64,000 bases of DNA from Flavobacterium aquidurense (GTDB lineage: Bacteria > Bacteroidota > Bacteroidia > Flavobacteriales > Flavobacteriaceae), in assembly GCA_900107365.1 (NCBI GenBank), contig FNPS01000009.1, positions 1-64,000 on the forward strand. The letters are read 5' to 3'. The notes beneath the pieces were generated by a model. It searched no databases and had not been told where the DNA came from. It saw only the letters and a program-made list of their open reading frames with translations. The translations under genes were made by a program, and so were the position numbers. Below, piece after piece: positions 1 through 9,112 of this stretch; positions within the stretch are counted from its first letter, which is position 1, and every line of letters begins with the position of its first letter.

Positions 1-415
1 GTGTATTCAAAAGAATCACCTTTGTCACCCTTATCTCCTTTTAGTCCTGCCAACTGCGTTGGGGTAAAATCAGTGTAGTCAAAAGAATCCCCTTTGTCAC
101 CTTTATCTCCCTTATCTCCTTTTAGTCCTGCCAACTGGGTTGGGGTAAAATCAGTGTATTCAAAAGAATCACCTTTGTCACCCTTGTCTCCTTTTAATCC
201 TGCTAATTGCGTTGGGGTAAAATCATTGTAATCGAAAGAATCTCCCTTGTCTCCCTTGTCTCCTTTTAGTCCTGCCAATTGAGTTGGAGTAAAATCAGTG
301 TATTCAAAAGAATCCCCTTTGTCTCCCTTGTCTCCTTTTAGTCCTGCCAATTGAGTTGGAGTAAAATCAGTGTATTCAAAAGAATCCCCTTTGTCACCCT
401 TATCTCCTTTTTGGC
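1..415 (-). repeat. In-frame 72-bp tandem repeats inside the collagen-like gene
   Basis: Unit boundaries fall at 1, 73, 154, 226, 298 and 370. Spacings are 72, 81, 72, 72 and 72 bp, followed by a partial unit to about 415. The 81-bp unit carries one extra 9-bp GDK triplet. All lengths are multiples of 3, so copy number changes keep the frame. The array continues past the left edge, so its total length is unknown. Confidence 0.9.
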
Positions 416-857
416 CCTTTCCACTAATAGGAGACCAAGTCCCATCAGAATTTTGAACATATACAGTACTTGTTGACTTATCTGTATAAATAGCAACATT
501 TTCACCTGGATATCCAGATTCGCCTTTAGCACTAGGTAATGAATTTCCAGCGATAACAGTAAGATCTCCAGAAATTAACATTCTATTCCATCTATTATCA
601 AACCAATAATAATACCCTGGAGTAATGTTTGTATTGTCAGTAGTATTATAAACCAACAAACTAACTATATTACCATTTACAATTGTCTTACCATCAGTTG
701 TACTTGTTAAGGCAACCTGTGGTATCAAAATACCTTTGTTATTGGAAAAAACTTCTAACTGAGCAGAAATTTTCGGATTTAATGTTCCAATGCCAACCTG
801 CGAATAAGCGGATATAGTTCCTAAAATAGTAAATAAAGGCAGTAATCTATTTTTCAT
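1..857 (-). CDS. Collagen-like secreted surface protein, 3' part missing (window edge)
   Basis: The reading frame starts at 857 and runs off the left edge, so only about 285 N-terminal residues are seen. A signal peptide (MKNRLLPLFTILG...SYSQ) is followed by a head domain beginning VGIGTLNPKISAQLEV and ending in a YYYWFDNRWNR segment. A collagen-like Gly-X-Y region then contains tandem 24-27 residue units (GDKGDSFEYTDFTPTQLAGL plus GDK triplets). The head and signal peptide closely match the protein at 6524-8548, so the two are paralogs. The likely role is an extracellular fibrous or adhesive protein; no catalytic domain is visible. Collagen-like triplets in Bacteroidota are usually surface structures, but the function here is inference. 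Confidence 0.85.
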   Translation of the reverse strand, partial: MKNRLLPLFTILGTISAYSQVGIGTLNPKISAQLEVFSNNKGILIPQVALTSTTDGKTIVNGNIVSLLVYNTTDNTNITPGYYYWFDNRWNRMLISGDLTVIAGNSLPSAKGESGYPGENVAIYTDKSTSTVYVQNSDGTWSPISGKGQKGDKGDKGDSFEYTDFTPTQLAGLKGDKGDKGDSFEYTDFTPTQLAGLKGDKGDKGDSFDYNDFTPTQLAGLKGDKGDKGDSFEYTDFTPTQLAGLKGDKGDKGDKGDSFDYTDFTPTQLAGLKGDKGDKGDSFEY

Positions 858-1476
858 AACATCTTAATTATTATCTAATTAATTATTTTTTAGGTATTTA
901 AAACCAAAACTTAATTTGAAGGTGCAAAGTTCTTTTTAAATATCTTTTTGTTTTACCTTCATAAGTTTTTAAAATTATAGATTAGGGTATTCGAAGACCT
1001 GCGTCATACTATTTTTAAGATGTGATAAATTCTTTATTATGTAAACCACCGATTGGCTTTTTATTCCACTTTTTAAAACATGGAATTTATTCTAATTAAC
1101 AAAATCTCACCTTGATTATCTGATCAATTTAAAGAGTTCAACTAAGTGAATCGTTATGTTAGCTTTATCTTCATTAAAAAGACTGAACTTTTTTTTTCTG
1201 ACAATTTAGCTAACTAAATACAAGAAATATTGCATAAATTGAATCTTTTCTATTAAGTAAAAATGAAATGTGCTCTTTATTTTATAGTAAAAATCAACCA
1301 TTCAATTGATGTAATATTTATCGAGGTGAAGATTAACAAATTCCGAAAAGAAATATTTTCTTTCTAAAATTACTTTTCATAATTTTATAATTCGCTTAAA
1401 CGGTCTTTTTGAAAAGTTCAAACATAAAAAGAGGTTCTGTTTAGTAAAAGCTCTTTATCAAGTCTCGATCTTGCTT
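858..1476. other. Intergenic, no gene seen
   Basis: This is 619 bp of very AT-rich DNA between the start of the collagen-like gene and the 3' end of the thioredoxin-fold gene. Apart from the candidate promoter at 923-969, I see no convincing reading frame, RNA gene or strong hairpin. Confidence 0.6.
923..969 (-). promoter_or_regulatory. Candidate promoter shared by the two collagen-like genes (copy A)
   Basis: On the minus strand AAAACTTATG (960-969) lies upstream of GAACTTTGCA (923-932). The start of one box to the start of the other is 37 bp, exactly as upstream of the paralog (8618-8664). GAACTTTG resembles the Bacteroidota -7 element TAnnTTTG with one mismatch. The element lies 66 bp before the start codon. 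Confidence 0.45.
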
Positions 1477-2784
1477 TTAATTCAAAATATGAGTATCTGC
1501 AATACGAGCATAACGCCCCGTAATTATTCCTTTTTCGTCGATTACAAAAATGGTTGGCGTTCCAATTACGCCGTAGTTGATAAAATTAGAACCTGCTGGT
1601 CCTTTATAATCGCAAAATTTTTTATTCCATGGAAATCTGCCTGAATATTTTTTACTTTCTAAAGAATCAATATCTGATGCTGCAGAAATAACTTCATATC
1701 CTTTTTTCTGAAGTTCGAGATAATTACCAATCAACAGATTGATTTCATTATCGCAGTTATTACATCCGGCTTCATAAAAAATCAGAACTGTTTTTTGTTT
1801 TTTATCAAATGTATATTTTTCTGATTTCCAGAGCAGATCAGGTGCCTGCATACCTGCCTGTGGCCCTCCTATAACAGTCAATAAATTATGGCTAGGCATG
1901 GCTATTTTGCCAGATTGACTCACATAGGAACCAAAAGAATCTATAACATTATCTCTTCCTGTTTTTGCCAATTGTCTTACTGCAAGTTCTGCAAAAGCTG
2001 TAAATTGGGTTTTATCGCTTATTTTAATTCCAATTTGCTGTAAAGCCACTAGTAATGTTCCATCATCTTTATTTTGATTTAATTGCATCATTAACCAACT
2101 ATTCAATACATCATTCCAGTAATTACTGGTATACAGATCGTCCATATTTAATCTGGTTAATACAAAACTATTGGCTTGTGCTATTTTTTTGTCTCTATTA
2201 TCTTGGAGATCGTTACTGTTACCTATTAAAAAATCAAATATTTCCATCATTCGTGCAGCATACAATGGATTCTTTTCATTAGCAGTCCTAAGCTTTTTAT
2301 ACTGCTCATCTAATTGCTCCTGTTCTTTTATGAAAGGAGCATATACAGCGTCAGTTTCATTGTACAAAGCAAATACGTCCACGGCAAGCTGGGCTTTTTG
2401 CAAAAGCTTTTGTTTTAGTATGGATTGACTTTTAAGATATTCATTTTCTGGCGATTTCATAAACTTAATGTTATCAGCATTGAGAACTTCATCGTTACAA
2501 AATACTGTAAAAGTTTCTTTATTAACTACCAAGTCGAAACCGCTGCCATCATTAAGAATAAAACGTGACATTCCTTTATAGTTTTTAAACTTGTTCTTAA
2601 AAACAAGAATGGTTTTTCCCGCTTGGTCCATTTTCCCACGGGCAACTGTATCAAATTTGTCTCCATGCATGATTAAATACATGTAGTCTTTAGCAGGGAA
2701 ATGTTTTAGTTCTATATTTATAGTTTGACACTTTACAGAAAGCGTTCCTAAAAAACTTATAAACAGTAACATAAAAAAATTCAT
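1477..2784 (-). CDS. Periplasmic thioredoxin-fold protein (TlpA/ResA-like, DUF4369/DUF5106-type)
   Basis: The frame is open from 2865, but the ATG at 2784 is preferred. It gives a clean signal peptide (MNFFMLLFISFLGTLSVKC), whereas the 27 upstream residues do not look like one. That leaves 435 residues. The N-terminal third resembles the DUF4369 beta domain of Bacteroidota TlpA proteins, the middle is a helical region of DUF5106 type, and the C-terminal 140 residues form a thioredoxin fold with redox motif EAGCNNCDNE and cis-Pro segment GTPTIFVID. It probably acts in periplasmic disulfide reduction or exchange; the substrate is unknown. It is flanked by surface protein genes with no obvious partner. 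Confidence 0.8.
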   Translation of the reverse strand: MNFFMLLFISFLGTLSVKCQTINIELKHFPAKDYMYLIMHGDKFDTVARGKMDQAGKTILVFKNKFKNYKGMSRFILNDGSGFDLVVNKETFTVFCNDEVLNADNIKFMKSPENEYLKSQSILKQKLLQKAQLAVDVFALYNETDAVYAPFIKEQEQLDEQYKKLRTANEKNPLYAARMMEIFDFLIGNSNDLQDNRDKKIAQANSFVLTRLNMDDLYTSNYWNDVLNSWLMMQLNQNKDDGTLLVALQQIGIKISDKTQFTAFAELAVRQLAKTGRDNVIDSFGSYVSQSGKIAMPSHNLLTVIGGPQAGMQAPDLLWKSEKYTFDKKQKTVLIFYEAGCNNCDNEINLLIGNYLELQKKGYEVISAASDIDSLESKKYSGRFPWNKKFCDYKGPAGSNFINYGVIGTPTIFVIDEKGIITGRYARIADTHILN

Positions 2785-2903
2785 TTTGTATCTTTTTAGA
2801 TCTAAGTTGTACCTCATACAAAAGCAGTTTTTTATAAATAAGCAGCTTAATTCTTTTTTCATCAATATTTCATACTTATTTCATAGAGCCGTTCTAGTAA
2901 ATT

Positions 2904-2935
2904 TCTGCAGGCAGCAGTAAAACTCGGCCTGCAGA
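2904..2935 (-). terminator. Hairpin between the FISUMP gene and the thioredoxin-fold gene
   Basis: TCTGCAGGC (2904-2912) pairs with GCCTGCAGA (2927-2935). It lies 41 bp beyond the stop of the 2976-6233 gene on the minus strand. There is no strong T-run, so intrinsic termination is only probable. Confidence 0.45.
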
Positions 2936-2975
2936 CATGTTACTATTTTATAATTTTAGAATTTATTCGTTCAAT

Positions 2976-5900
2976 TTATTGTTCAATACAACGTATAGGA
3001 AGTCCCCAAAATGGTCCGCCAGTAGTATAAGTTTCAGCAGTAAAAGGTGTAGGATTCGAGGCGGAACCACTTAATTGTAGCATCCATGTTGTTACAGTAC
3101 GATTTTTATACCCAACCTTATCAGCTGCAGCATATTTTCCTTCACCATAACCTCTAAATAGACCATCATGCTGATAAGATCCTACAAATGGCAAAAATAG
3201 CTGACTTCCTATTTTCGTTCCCATATATATCATAGTGTTCGGATTGCTGCTAGTAACGAAAGTGCTCGTATTATTGGCTGCAACTCCATTCCATTCTGCA
3301 ATGCTTGGGATACGATATCCTGCCGGACATGGATCATTAACTCCTTTTGGCTCACTAGCATTTCCTTGCCACGAACTATTACCTGCTACATTAACAAAAG
3401 GCGCTAATGGTCCTGTAGTTATAGATCTTGCCATTGGTATAGTTTGGCCGTACTGATAATAATCACCTCTTAACCCTTGTGCTATTACATTCGGATCAAG
3501 AGTCTGGTCAGCACCTAAATTATGGCACATAAAGTTTTTCCATACCCCGGCGGCAACAAAAGCACCACAACAGGCACAATCCTGAATTTTTACATTTAAT
3601 GGAAGTGCAAAATCGCTGTTTCCATCATTGTAAACGGCATAAATTTTTACGTTTACTGACTGATCTGTTGATTTTCCATAAGCTATGCTTCCAATATCAC
3701 TCAAATTAGTTTTGTAGGTAACAGTAAGTGTTACAACCTGACTATTGGCAAGCGAACCAGGAAGAGCCATTGCATCGGCATTTGTACTTTGTACAGCTCC
3801 CAAAGGGTCTACAACTACAAAACGAAGATTTTTCTTGGTACCTGTTGCACTTGCTGTAAATACATATTGCTGTACGTTTTGTGTCTGAAAATTAGTCATA
3901 TTGGCATTACGTGCGACTTGTGTACCACATGAGCCATCATAATTAGATTTGTTAATATCAAAACATGTTTTTCCTGTAAAAATACCCGAACCTAAGGCAA
4001 GATTTCCTGGATCAGCTGTTACATTTACAGTAAAAAGAGGTGTTGATGAAGCTAGAGGTGTACCTGAACATCCATTTTTGACAATACAATATAAATAAAC
4101 AACAGATGGACTTGCACTTACCGGACTATAGTTAATAGTTGCTTGTGTCGCACCACTTATGACGCTTCCGTTAGTAGTTGATGCTGTTGTATTACTATAC
4201 CATTGGTAAGTTTGCTGATTTCCCTGAGTTACTGAAACTCGGGCTTGTATGCCAATACCAACCACAGTAGAAAAAGCAGTTTGTGAAGCTGCACTTACAA
4301 CTGGAGTTGGACAAGCTGCACTTAGTAATATTGTTTTTGTCAGTTCTGCCGAAGTACCGCAAGCATTAGTTGCTTTTACTTTAATTTGAACAGATGAACC
4401 GCTTGAAGGAAAAGTAACATTGATGCTTGTACCTGTCCCAACAAAAGAAGCACCTCCGGTTACTGACCATGCATAAGTTGCTGGGCCATTTTCTATCGCT
4501 AACTGATAAGTAATTTTATCTCCATAATTTGCTGTAGTACCAGTGCTTACCCAGCTAAGAACTGGTAAACTAGATACCTCTGTTGCAATTGTTTTAGATA
4601 CAAGAGCACTCACACAGCCTGTCGGATTCGTCACTGTTGCACTATATACAGCACCCGGATCTGTTACACTAATGGTTTGGGTAGTTACAGGCACAAGAAT
4701 ACCGTTTTTATACCATTGATACGTAAAACTACCTGTTTCTTTTGGTACAACTGTCAAATCTGCCGTACCGTCGCAAATAACGCCAGTACCAGTAATACTA
4801 GGTGTTCCAGGAGCTGAACCACCCGAAACAGAAACTTCAGTACTTCTCGCCTCTACTGGGCAGGCAGCACCGCTATTATCAGTTGCTACCATACGAAGTA
4901 AGATACTAGCTTGTCCCGCCGGAATCGTATAAGGGCTTGTTATAATAGTCTCATCATTGTACCAAGTATATGAAACCCCTGGCTGTGGATTATTTACTTT
5001 CAAAACTAAACTTCCGCCCTGACAGAAAGAAGTGATAGTATTAATCGCTTTATTGTTTACCAATACATCTGACATATTAAATGTAATTGGTGTTCCTGAA
5101 GGATCTGTCACTATAACTTTTACCGTATTAGAAGGCTTGCTATAACATCCTTGACTACCTGCTGCTGCAAACCAGTTTCCTGTATCTGCAGTTCCTGTCA
5201 AGGTAATTTTTGTCCCCGTTTTAGAACTTTGCAAAACGCCATCTTTAAACCATGACACAGAACCTGAGGCACCAACTGCCGTTAATGTGATGCTGCCGCC
5301 TGGTCCGCAAATTAGTCCATTATTTGAAGTAATAATTGTATTAATTGCTCCCGGCGCGGTTCCCGATTCAGTAATAATACGCTCATTGCCTGAATTTACA
5401 TTACACCCCGCTGCACCTAGCGAAATGTTGTAAACCCCTTTTAAAGTTGCTACATAAAAATTTACACCCCGTGCAACTTCTATACCGTTGCGGGTCCAGA
5501 TAATTCTGTCTACATTAACACTATTTTCCGGAACTGATAAATAAACAGCTCCTCCCAAACATAAATTTAAATTACTGCCTGCAGGGCTAATCGTTGGCGC
5601 AGTACCTAATGCTTCGCAAGTTACCCCATTCTGTAAAAAGATAAAGTCTTTAAATTGGTTACTACAAGAGCTTGTTACTCTCACCAATACAGAGTGAGGT
5701 GTTACTGAATCATTTTGTTTGAAAACTACTTTGAATGTACCTCTGATTGCATTTACATCTGTCAATGTAGCATATTCGTTTCCTGAAACTATCAAAATAG
5801 CAAAAGGACCGTTTGGACAATCAGGATCAGTAATTGTAAAAGTCTGGTCACAGCCTGTTCCATCTGGTGATACATTAGTACATGGTTCAGGGCTTATTAT

Positions 5901-6233
5901 GGCCTGGCTTGTACCTTCACATAAGCTTATCCAACGATTGCTGTTCCAGTATTCTACGCAATTTGTTGTAGTATTATAAATAGAAAGACCGTTAGCTAAG
6001 CCTTGTTTTATTGGATCTGAAATTGCACCAAGTGATAAAGTATTTCTTTGATTAGTACTTAATTGCGGCAAACGCAATCCTCCTTTTCCATTGCTGAGAA
6101 CTTCAAGTGCAGAAAAGTCTTCTGCAGTTTTTAACATACCCTTTGTATTACCTATGGTAACCTGTGCACTTACAATGGATACAGAAAAAACGGCCAACAA
6201 GAAAAGCCAACAACTGAATATATTTTTTTTCAT
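2976..6233 (-). CDS. Large secreted Ig-like repeat protein with C-terminal FISUMP domain
   Basis: The protein has 1085 residues with a signal peptide ending SVSIVSAQ. The head, VTIGNTKGMLKTAEDFSALE through WISLC, resembles the head of the two collagen-like neighbours. Several PKD/Ig-like beta modules follow (about residues 120-900), recognisable by recurring YTWYNDE, YQWYKNG, YAWSVTGG and YQWYSN segments. The C-terminus (from about 915) has NFMCHNLGADQTLDPN, YYQYGQ and NDPCPAGYRIPSIAEWN, typical of the Fibrobacter succinogenes major paralogous (FISUMP) domain. The protein is probably an extracellular or outer-membrane-associated adhesin-like protein. No T9SS sorting signal is clear after the FISUMP domain. 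The ligand is unknown. Confidence 0.85.
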   Translation of the reverse strand: MKKNIFSCWLFLLAVFSVSIVSAQVTIGNTKGMLKTAEDFSALEVLSNGKGGLRLPQLSTNQRNTLSLGAISDPIKQGLANGLSIYNTTTNCVEYWNSNRWISLCEGTSQAIISPEPCTNVSPDGTGCDQTFTITDPDCPNGPFAILIVSGNEYATLTDVNAIRGTFKVVFKQNDSVTPHSVLVRVTSSCSNQFKDFIFLQNGVTCEALGTAPTISPAGSNLNLCLGGAVYLSVPENSVNVDRIIWTRNGIEVARGVNFYVATLKGVYNISLGAAGCNVNSGNERIITESGTAPGAINTIITSNNGLICGPGGSITLTAVGASGSVSWFKDGVLQSSKTGTKITLTGTADTGNWFAAAGSQGCYSKPSNTVKVIVTDPSGTPITFNMSDVLVNNKAINTITSFCQGGSLVLKVNNPQPGVSYTWYNDETIITSPYTIPAGQASILLRMVATDNSGAACPVEARSTEVSVSGGSAPGTPSITGTGVICDGTADLTVVPKETGSFTYQWYKNGILVPVTTQTISVTDPGAVYSATVTNPTGCVSALVSKTIATEVSSLPVLSWVSTGTTANYGDKITYQLAIENGPATYAWSVTGGASFVGTGTSINVTFPSSGSSVQIKVKATNACGTSAELTKTILLSAACPTPVVSAASQTAFSTVVGIGIQARVSVTQGNQQTYQWYSNTTASTTNGSVISGATQATINYSPVSASPSVVYLYCIVKNGCSGTPLASSTPLFTVNVTADPGNLALGSGIFTGKTCFDINKSNYDGSCGTQVARNANMTNFQTQNVQQYVFTASATGTKKNLRFVVVDPLGAVQSTNADAMALPGSLANSQVVTLTVTYKTNLSDIGSIAYGKSTDQSVNVKIYAVYNDGNSDFALPLNVKIQDCACCGAFVAAGVWKNFMCHNLGADQTLDPNVIAQGLRGDYYQYGQTIPMARSITTGPLAPFVNVAGNSSWQGNASEPKGVNDPCPAGYRIPSIAEWNGVAANNTSTFVTSSNPNTMIYMGTKIGSQLFLPFVGSYQHDGLFRGYGEGKYAAADKVGYKNRTVTTWMLQLSGSASNPTPFTAETYTTGGPFWGLPIRCIEQ

Positions 6234-6482
6234 TTGTATTTAAATTACATTTATACTTATTAATTTGATTGGAGAATAAATCTCTTTCTCATAGTATATT
6301 TTAATGTAAAATGCTATCTATTCATTTAACAAACACACATTAAATAACTATAAATCAACAAATTATAACTAATTATTTTTTTTATTTTTTTCGATATTGA
6401 ATTACGAGAGTTATAAAAGAGCCTATGCTACCCAGGATTAAATAGGGGTAATCTCTTTATTTTTTTAATTAATTAAATATTT

Positions 6483-6517
6483 TAACCATAGTTTACAATG
6501 ATTGTAAACTATGGTTA
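6483..6517 (-). terminator. Perfect 17-bp inverted repeat just after the collagen-like gene
   Basis: AACCATAGTTTACAAT (6484-6499) and ATTGTAAACTATGGTT (6501-6516) form a perfect palindrome around one base, extended by one A-T pair. It lies 7 bp after the stop of the 6524-8548 gene. It could terminate transcription or protect the mRNA 3' end; there is no U-tract on the minus strand. Confidence 0.6.
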
Positions 6518-6523
6518 TTAATA

Positions 6524-8548
6524 TTACATAAATGAAATAACATACCAGTTATTACCATCTGACTGTAGCGTAACTTTAAGACTACCTCCTGTACTAGTTG
6601 AATAGTAGTCCGAAATAATTTGATTTTTTCTCACAGTATCAGAATAAACAACAGGAAGATTGAATTTTACTGTTACTTCCGCACCCGAATCATTTGTAAC
6701 ATCCATTTGATTGATTACTAAAATTCTACCTGAATTACTTGCAGCATCAGGTAAAGTAATTGTAATGTCATTGTCTAAATGAGTGGCAATTATAGTATAA
6801 TCAGTTGGAAGTATTGTGTAATTAACACTAGTTAGGTGAATACCCATTACATTATTTGATGCAGGAGATCTCCACTCTACCTTCTTTGTAGTACCTTCCA
6901 CAACAGTAGTTAATACCTGCCCATCAACTGTTGCTGGTAGGATATCTAATGAAGCTGCTTTCAACAATACATCATCACCACCTGTTACACTTAAAATACC
7001 TGGTGTATTTGAAGTCAGCGACTGCCCTCCAGTTATACTTGTTGCAGTTGGAATAGCAGAAATTACTGTTCCATTTATTGAGATCCCGGTACCAGCAGTA
7101 TAATTAATCGCTGGTGTACCAGGTTCTCCTATTGGCCCCTCAGGTCCTTGTGGTCCCGTTTCTCCTTTCAATCCTGCCAACTGATCAGAAGTGAAATCAG
7201 TATATTTAAAAGAATCTCCTTTATCTCCTTTCGCTCCATTAATTGAAGTCCATGTTCCATCAGTATTTTGGACATATACTATATTATTAGTTATATCTGT
7301 ATAAAGATTTATACCTTCTCCTGGATAACCATCTTCACCTTTATTTCCTGGTGAACCGTTACCTTCTGCTGTTTCAACTTTACCATCAGCTCCGTCTTTA
7401 CCATTCTTTCCACTTACCTGAACCCATTCTCCAGTGGTTGTATCCTTTATATATACAATACCTGTTGTTGTATCTATCCAAGTTGTAATTCCTTCTCCCG
7501 GAGCACCTGGCGTACCGTCTTTTCCTGGTTCACCAGGTCCGGCAGCAAAACCTGGAGCTCCTGCAATTCCATCTTTTCCATCTTTTCCATTTAACGGAAT
7601 CCATTTAGATGCATCATTAGGGTCACGCACATATACAATACCTGTAACGTTATCAATGTACATTTTGATCTCGCCGGGAATACCAGGAGTACCGGGTGCA
7701 CCTGGAACGCCATTTCCTCCTGTCAGACCATTAGATCCATCTAAACCATCTTTTCCATTATTACCGCTTATCTGGATCCATTGTCCACTTGCAGGATCTT
7801 TTATATAAACAATTTTTGTGTTGGTATCCACCCAGATAGAAACACCTTCGGCTGGAGTAGCATCTTTTCCCGGTACACCAGGTCCTCCAGGAACTCCATC
7901 TTTTCCGTCATTTCCATTTACTTTAATCCATTCTCCTGTTGTAGAATCTTTGATATAAATGGTTCCTGTTTCTGTATCAATCCAGGTAGTAATACCTGCT
8001 CCGGGCGCTCCGGGTGTACCATCTCTTCCTGGCTCGCCTGGTCCAGCAGCCAAACCAGGGGCTCCTGCAATACCGTCCCTTCCATCTTTTCCATTTAACG
8101 GAATCCATTTTGAGCTATTATTAGGGTCACGTACATAGACAATACCCGTTACATTATCAATATACATATTAATTTCACCGGGGATACCTGGAGTTCCGGG
8201 TTCACCTGGCGCCCCATTACCACCAATAATTCCAATATCTGAACCTGATTCACCAGAAATAGTTATTCTATTCCACTTACCAGCTAACCAATAATAGTAG
8301 CCTGGTTTAACATCTGAAACAGTATTAGTATTAAAAACTAGCAAGCTTTCTGCATTTCCATTTGTAATAGTAGCAGTATCTGTTGTACTTGTTAATTTAA
8401 CAGAGGGAATTAAAATACCTTTGTCACTATTTTCTGCATATACATGCAATTGAGCTGAGGCATTTGGTGTTTTTGTTCCGATACCAACTTGCGAATGTGC
8501 AGTATAAATTCCTAAAACAAAAAATAAAGGGAGTAATCTGTTCTTCAT
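6524..8548 (-). CDS. Collagen-like secreted surface protein
   Basis: The protein has 674 residues. A signal peptide (MKNRLLPLFFVLGIYTAHSQ) is followed by a head domain VGIGTKTPNASAQLHVY...WNR (21-96). Alternating Gly-X-Y stretches and short beta modules (MYIDNVTGIVYVRDP, TWIDTETGTIYIKD, LYTDITNNIVYVQN) occupy 105-480. The C-terminal domain (about 500-674) contains TLPDAASNSGRILVINQ. Residues 109-208 are repeated at 277-376, an offset of 168 residues (504 bp). The motif GDKGDSFKYTDFTSDQLAGL near 441-460 is a single copy of the unit amplified in the paralog at 1-857. It is probably an extracellular fibrous protein or adhesin; there are no enzymatic motifs. Confidence 0.88.
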   Translation of the reverse strand: MKNRLLPLFFVLGIYTAHSQVGIGTKTPNASAQLHVYAENSDKGILIPSVKLTSTTDTATITNGNAESLLVFNTNTVSDVKPGYYYWLAGKWNRITISGESGSDIGIIGGNGAPGEPGTPGIPGEINMYIDNVTGIVYVRDPNNSSKWIPLNGKDGRDGIAGAPGLAAGPGEPGRDGTPGAPGAGITTWIDTETGTIYIKDSTTGEWIKVNGNDGKDGVPGGPGVPGKDATPAEGVSIWVDTNTKIVYIKDPASGQWIQISGNNGKDGLDGSNGLTGGNGVPGAPGTPGIPGEIKMYIDNVTGIVYVRDPNDASKWIPLNGKDGKDGIAGAPGFAAGPGEPGKDGTPGAPGEGITTWIDTTTGIVYIKDTTTGEWVQVSGKNGKDGADGKVETAEGNGSPGNKGEDGYPGEGINLYTDITNNIVYVQNTDGTWTSINGAKGDKGDSFKYTDFTSDQLAGLKGETGPQGPEGPIGEPGTPAINYTAGTGISINGTVISAIPTATSITGGQSLTSNTPGILSVTGGDDVLLKAASLDILPATVDGQVLTTVVEGTTKKVEWRSPASNNVMGIHLTSVNYTILPTDYTIIATHLDNDITITLPDAASNSGRILVINQMDVTNDSGAEVTVKFNLPVVYSDTVRKNQIISDYYSTSTGGSLKVTLQSDGNNWYVISFM

Positions 8549-8617
8549 AACATCTTAAATTATTATACAATTAATTATATTCTTAAGGCTTATAACTCAA
8601 ACTTTTTAGTTTGAAAA

Positions 8618-8664
8618 TGCAAAGTTCCCTTTTAACACCTCGTCGCTATACCACCATAAGTTTT
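8618..8664 (-). promoter_or_regulatory. Candidate promoter shared by the two collagen-like genes (copy B)
   Basis: On the minus strand AAAACTTATG (8655-8664) precedes GAACTTTGCA (8618-8627) with the same 37-bp spacing as at 923-969. It lies 70 bp before the start codon. Intervening bases are less conserved, so the two boxes stand out. Confidence 0.45.
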
Positions 8665-8830
8665 AAAAATTACATATTAAGATATTTTAAGGAATAATAT
8701 TACAAAAAAATACAAACTACAACATTTTTTTGTGTAGTTAAAAATAATCCTTTGACTAAATACTATTGAATACAATTACTATTTACAAATCATCCGACAT
8801 TGAAAATTCCGGATTTAAAACAAAAAAAAA

Positions 8831-8854
8831 ATGGGAGAATCTCGGTTCTCCCAT
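8831..8854. terminator. Bidirectional terminator-like hairpin
   Basis: ATGGGAGAA (8831-8839) pairs with TTCTCCCAT (8846-8854). The stem is flanked by nine A on the left and five T on the right, giving U-tracts on both strands. It is about 260 bp beyond the last gene of the pectin locus, which already has its own terminator. Confidence 0.7.
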
Positions 8855-9044
8855 TTTTACGAAAAAAACATCAAAATATTTAAACGGTAAAAAATATTAA
8901 GAATAAAAAAAACAATAAACACTCTGTTAAGGTAAGGTTCCCTAGAAAGTTAATGCAAAATTGCGATCTAAACAGAAATAAATTTACCCTTGTAAGTTAT
9001 AATCCTTATATATTAAGGCATCTTCTTTTAAGCGGTTTTGTTGT

Positions 9045-9088
9045 AAAAAAAAAACTATAACATAGCGATAATTACTAATGTTATAGTT
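9045..9088 (-). terminator. Terminator of the pectin operon
   Basis: AACTATAACAT (9053-9063) pairs with ATGTTATAGTT (9078-9088). On the minus strand the stem is followed by a run of T (plus-strand A-run 9045-9052). It lies 25 bp after the stop of the CE12 gene, the last gene of the minus-strand locus. Confidence 0.75.
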
Positions 9089-9112
9089 TCGAAAGTAGTG
9101 AAAGTATAAAAT

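Larger units (their letters stand above)
8549..9112. other. Intergenic region between the surface genes and the pectin locus
   Basis: This region holds the candidate promoter at 8618-8664, a strong hairpin at 8831-8854 and a terminator at 9045-9088. I see no credible protein gene. The stretch between the two hairpins (about 8860-9040) could belong to a short transcript, but nothing in the sequence demands it. Confidence 0.6.

Noticed and set aside
7434..8098. Pro/Ser-rich plus-strand frames opposite the collagen-like gene
   Set aside because: They are antisense images of the Gly-X-Y coding repeats, with no start context and no family resemblance.
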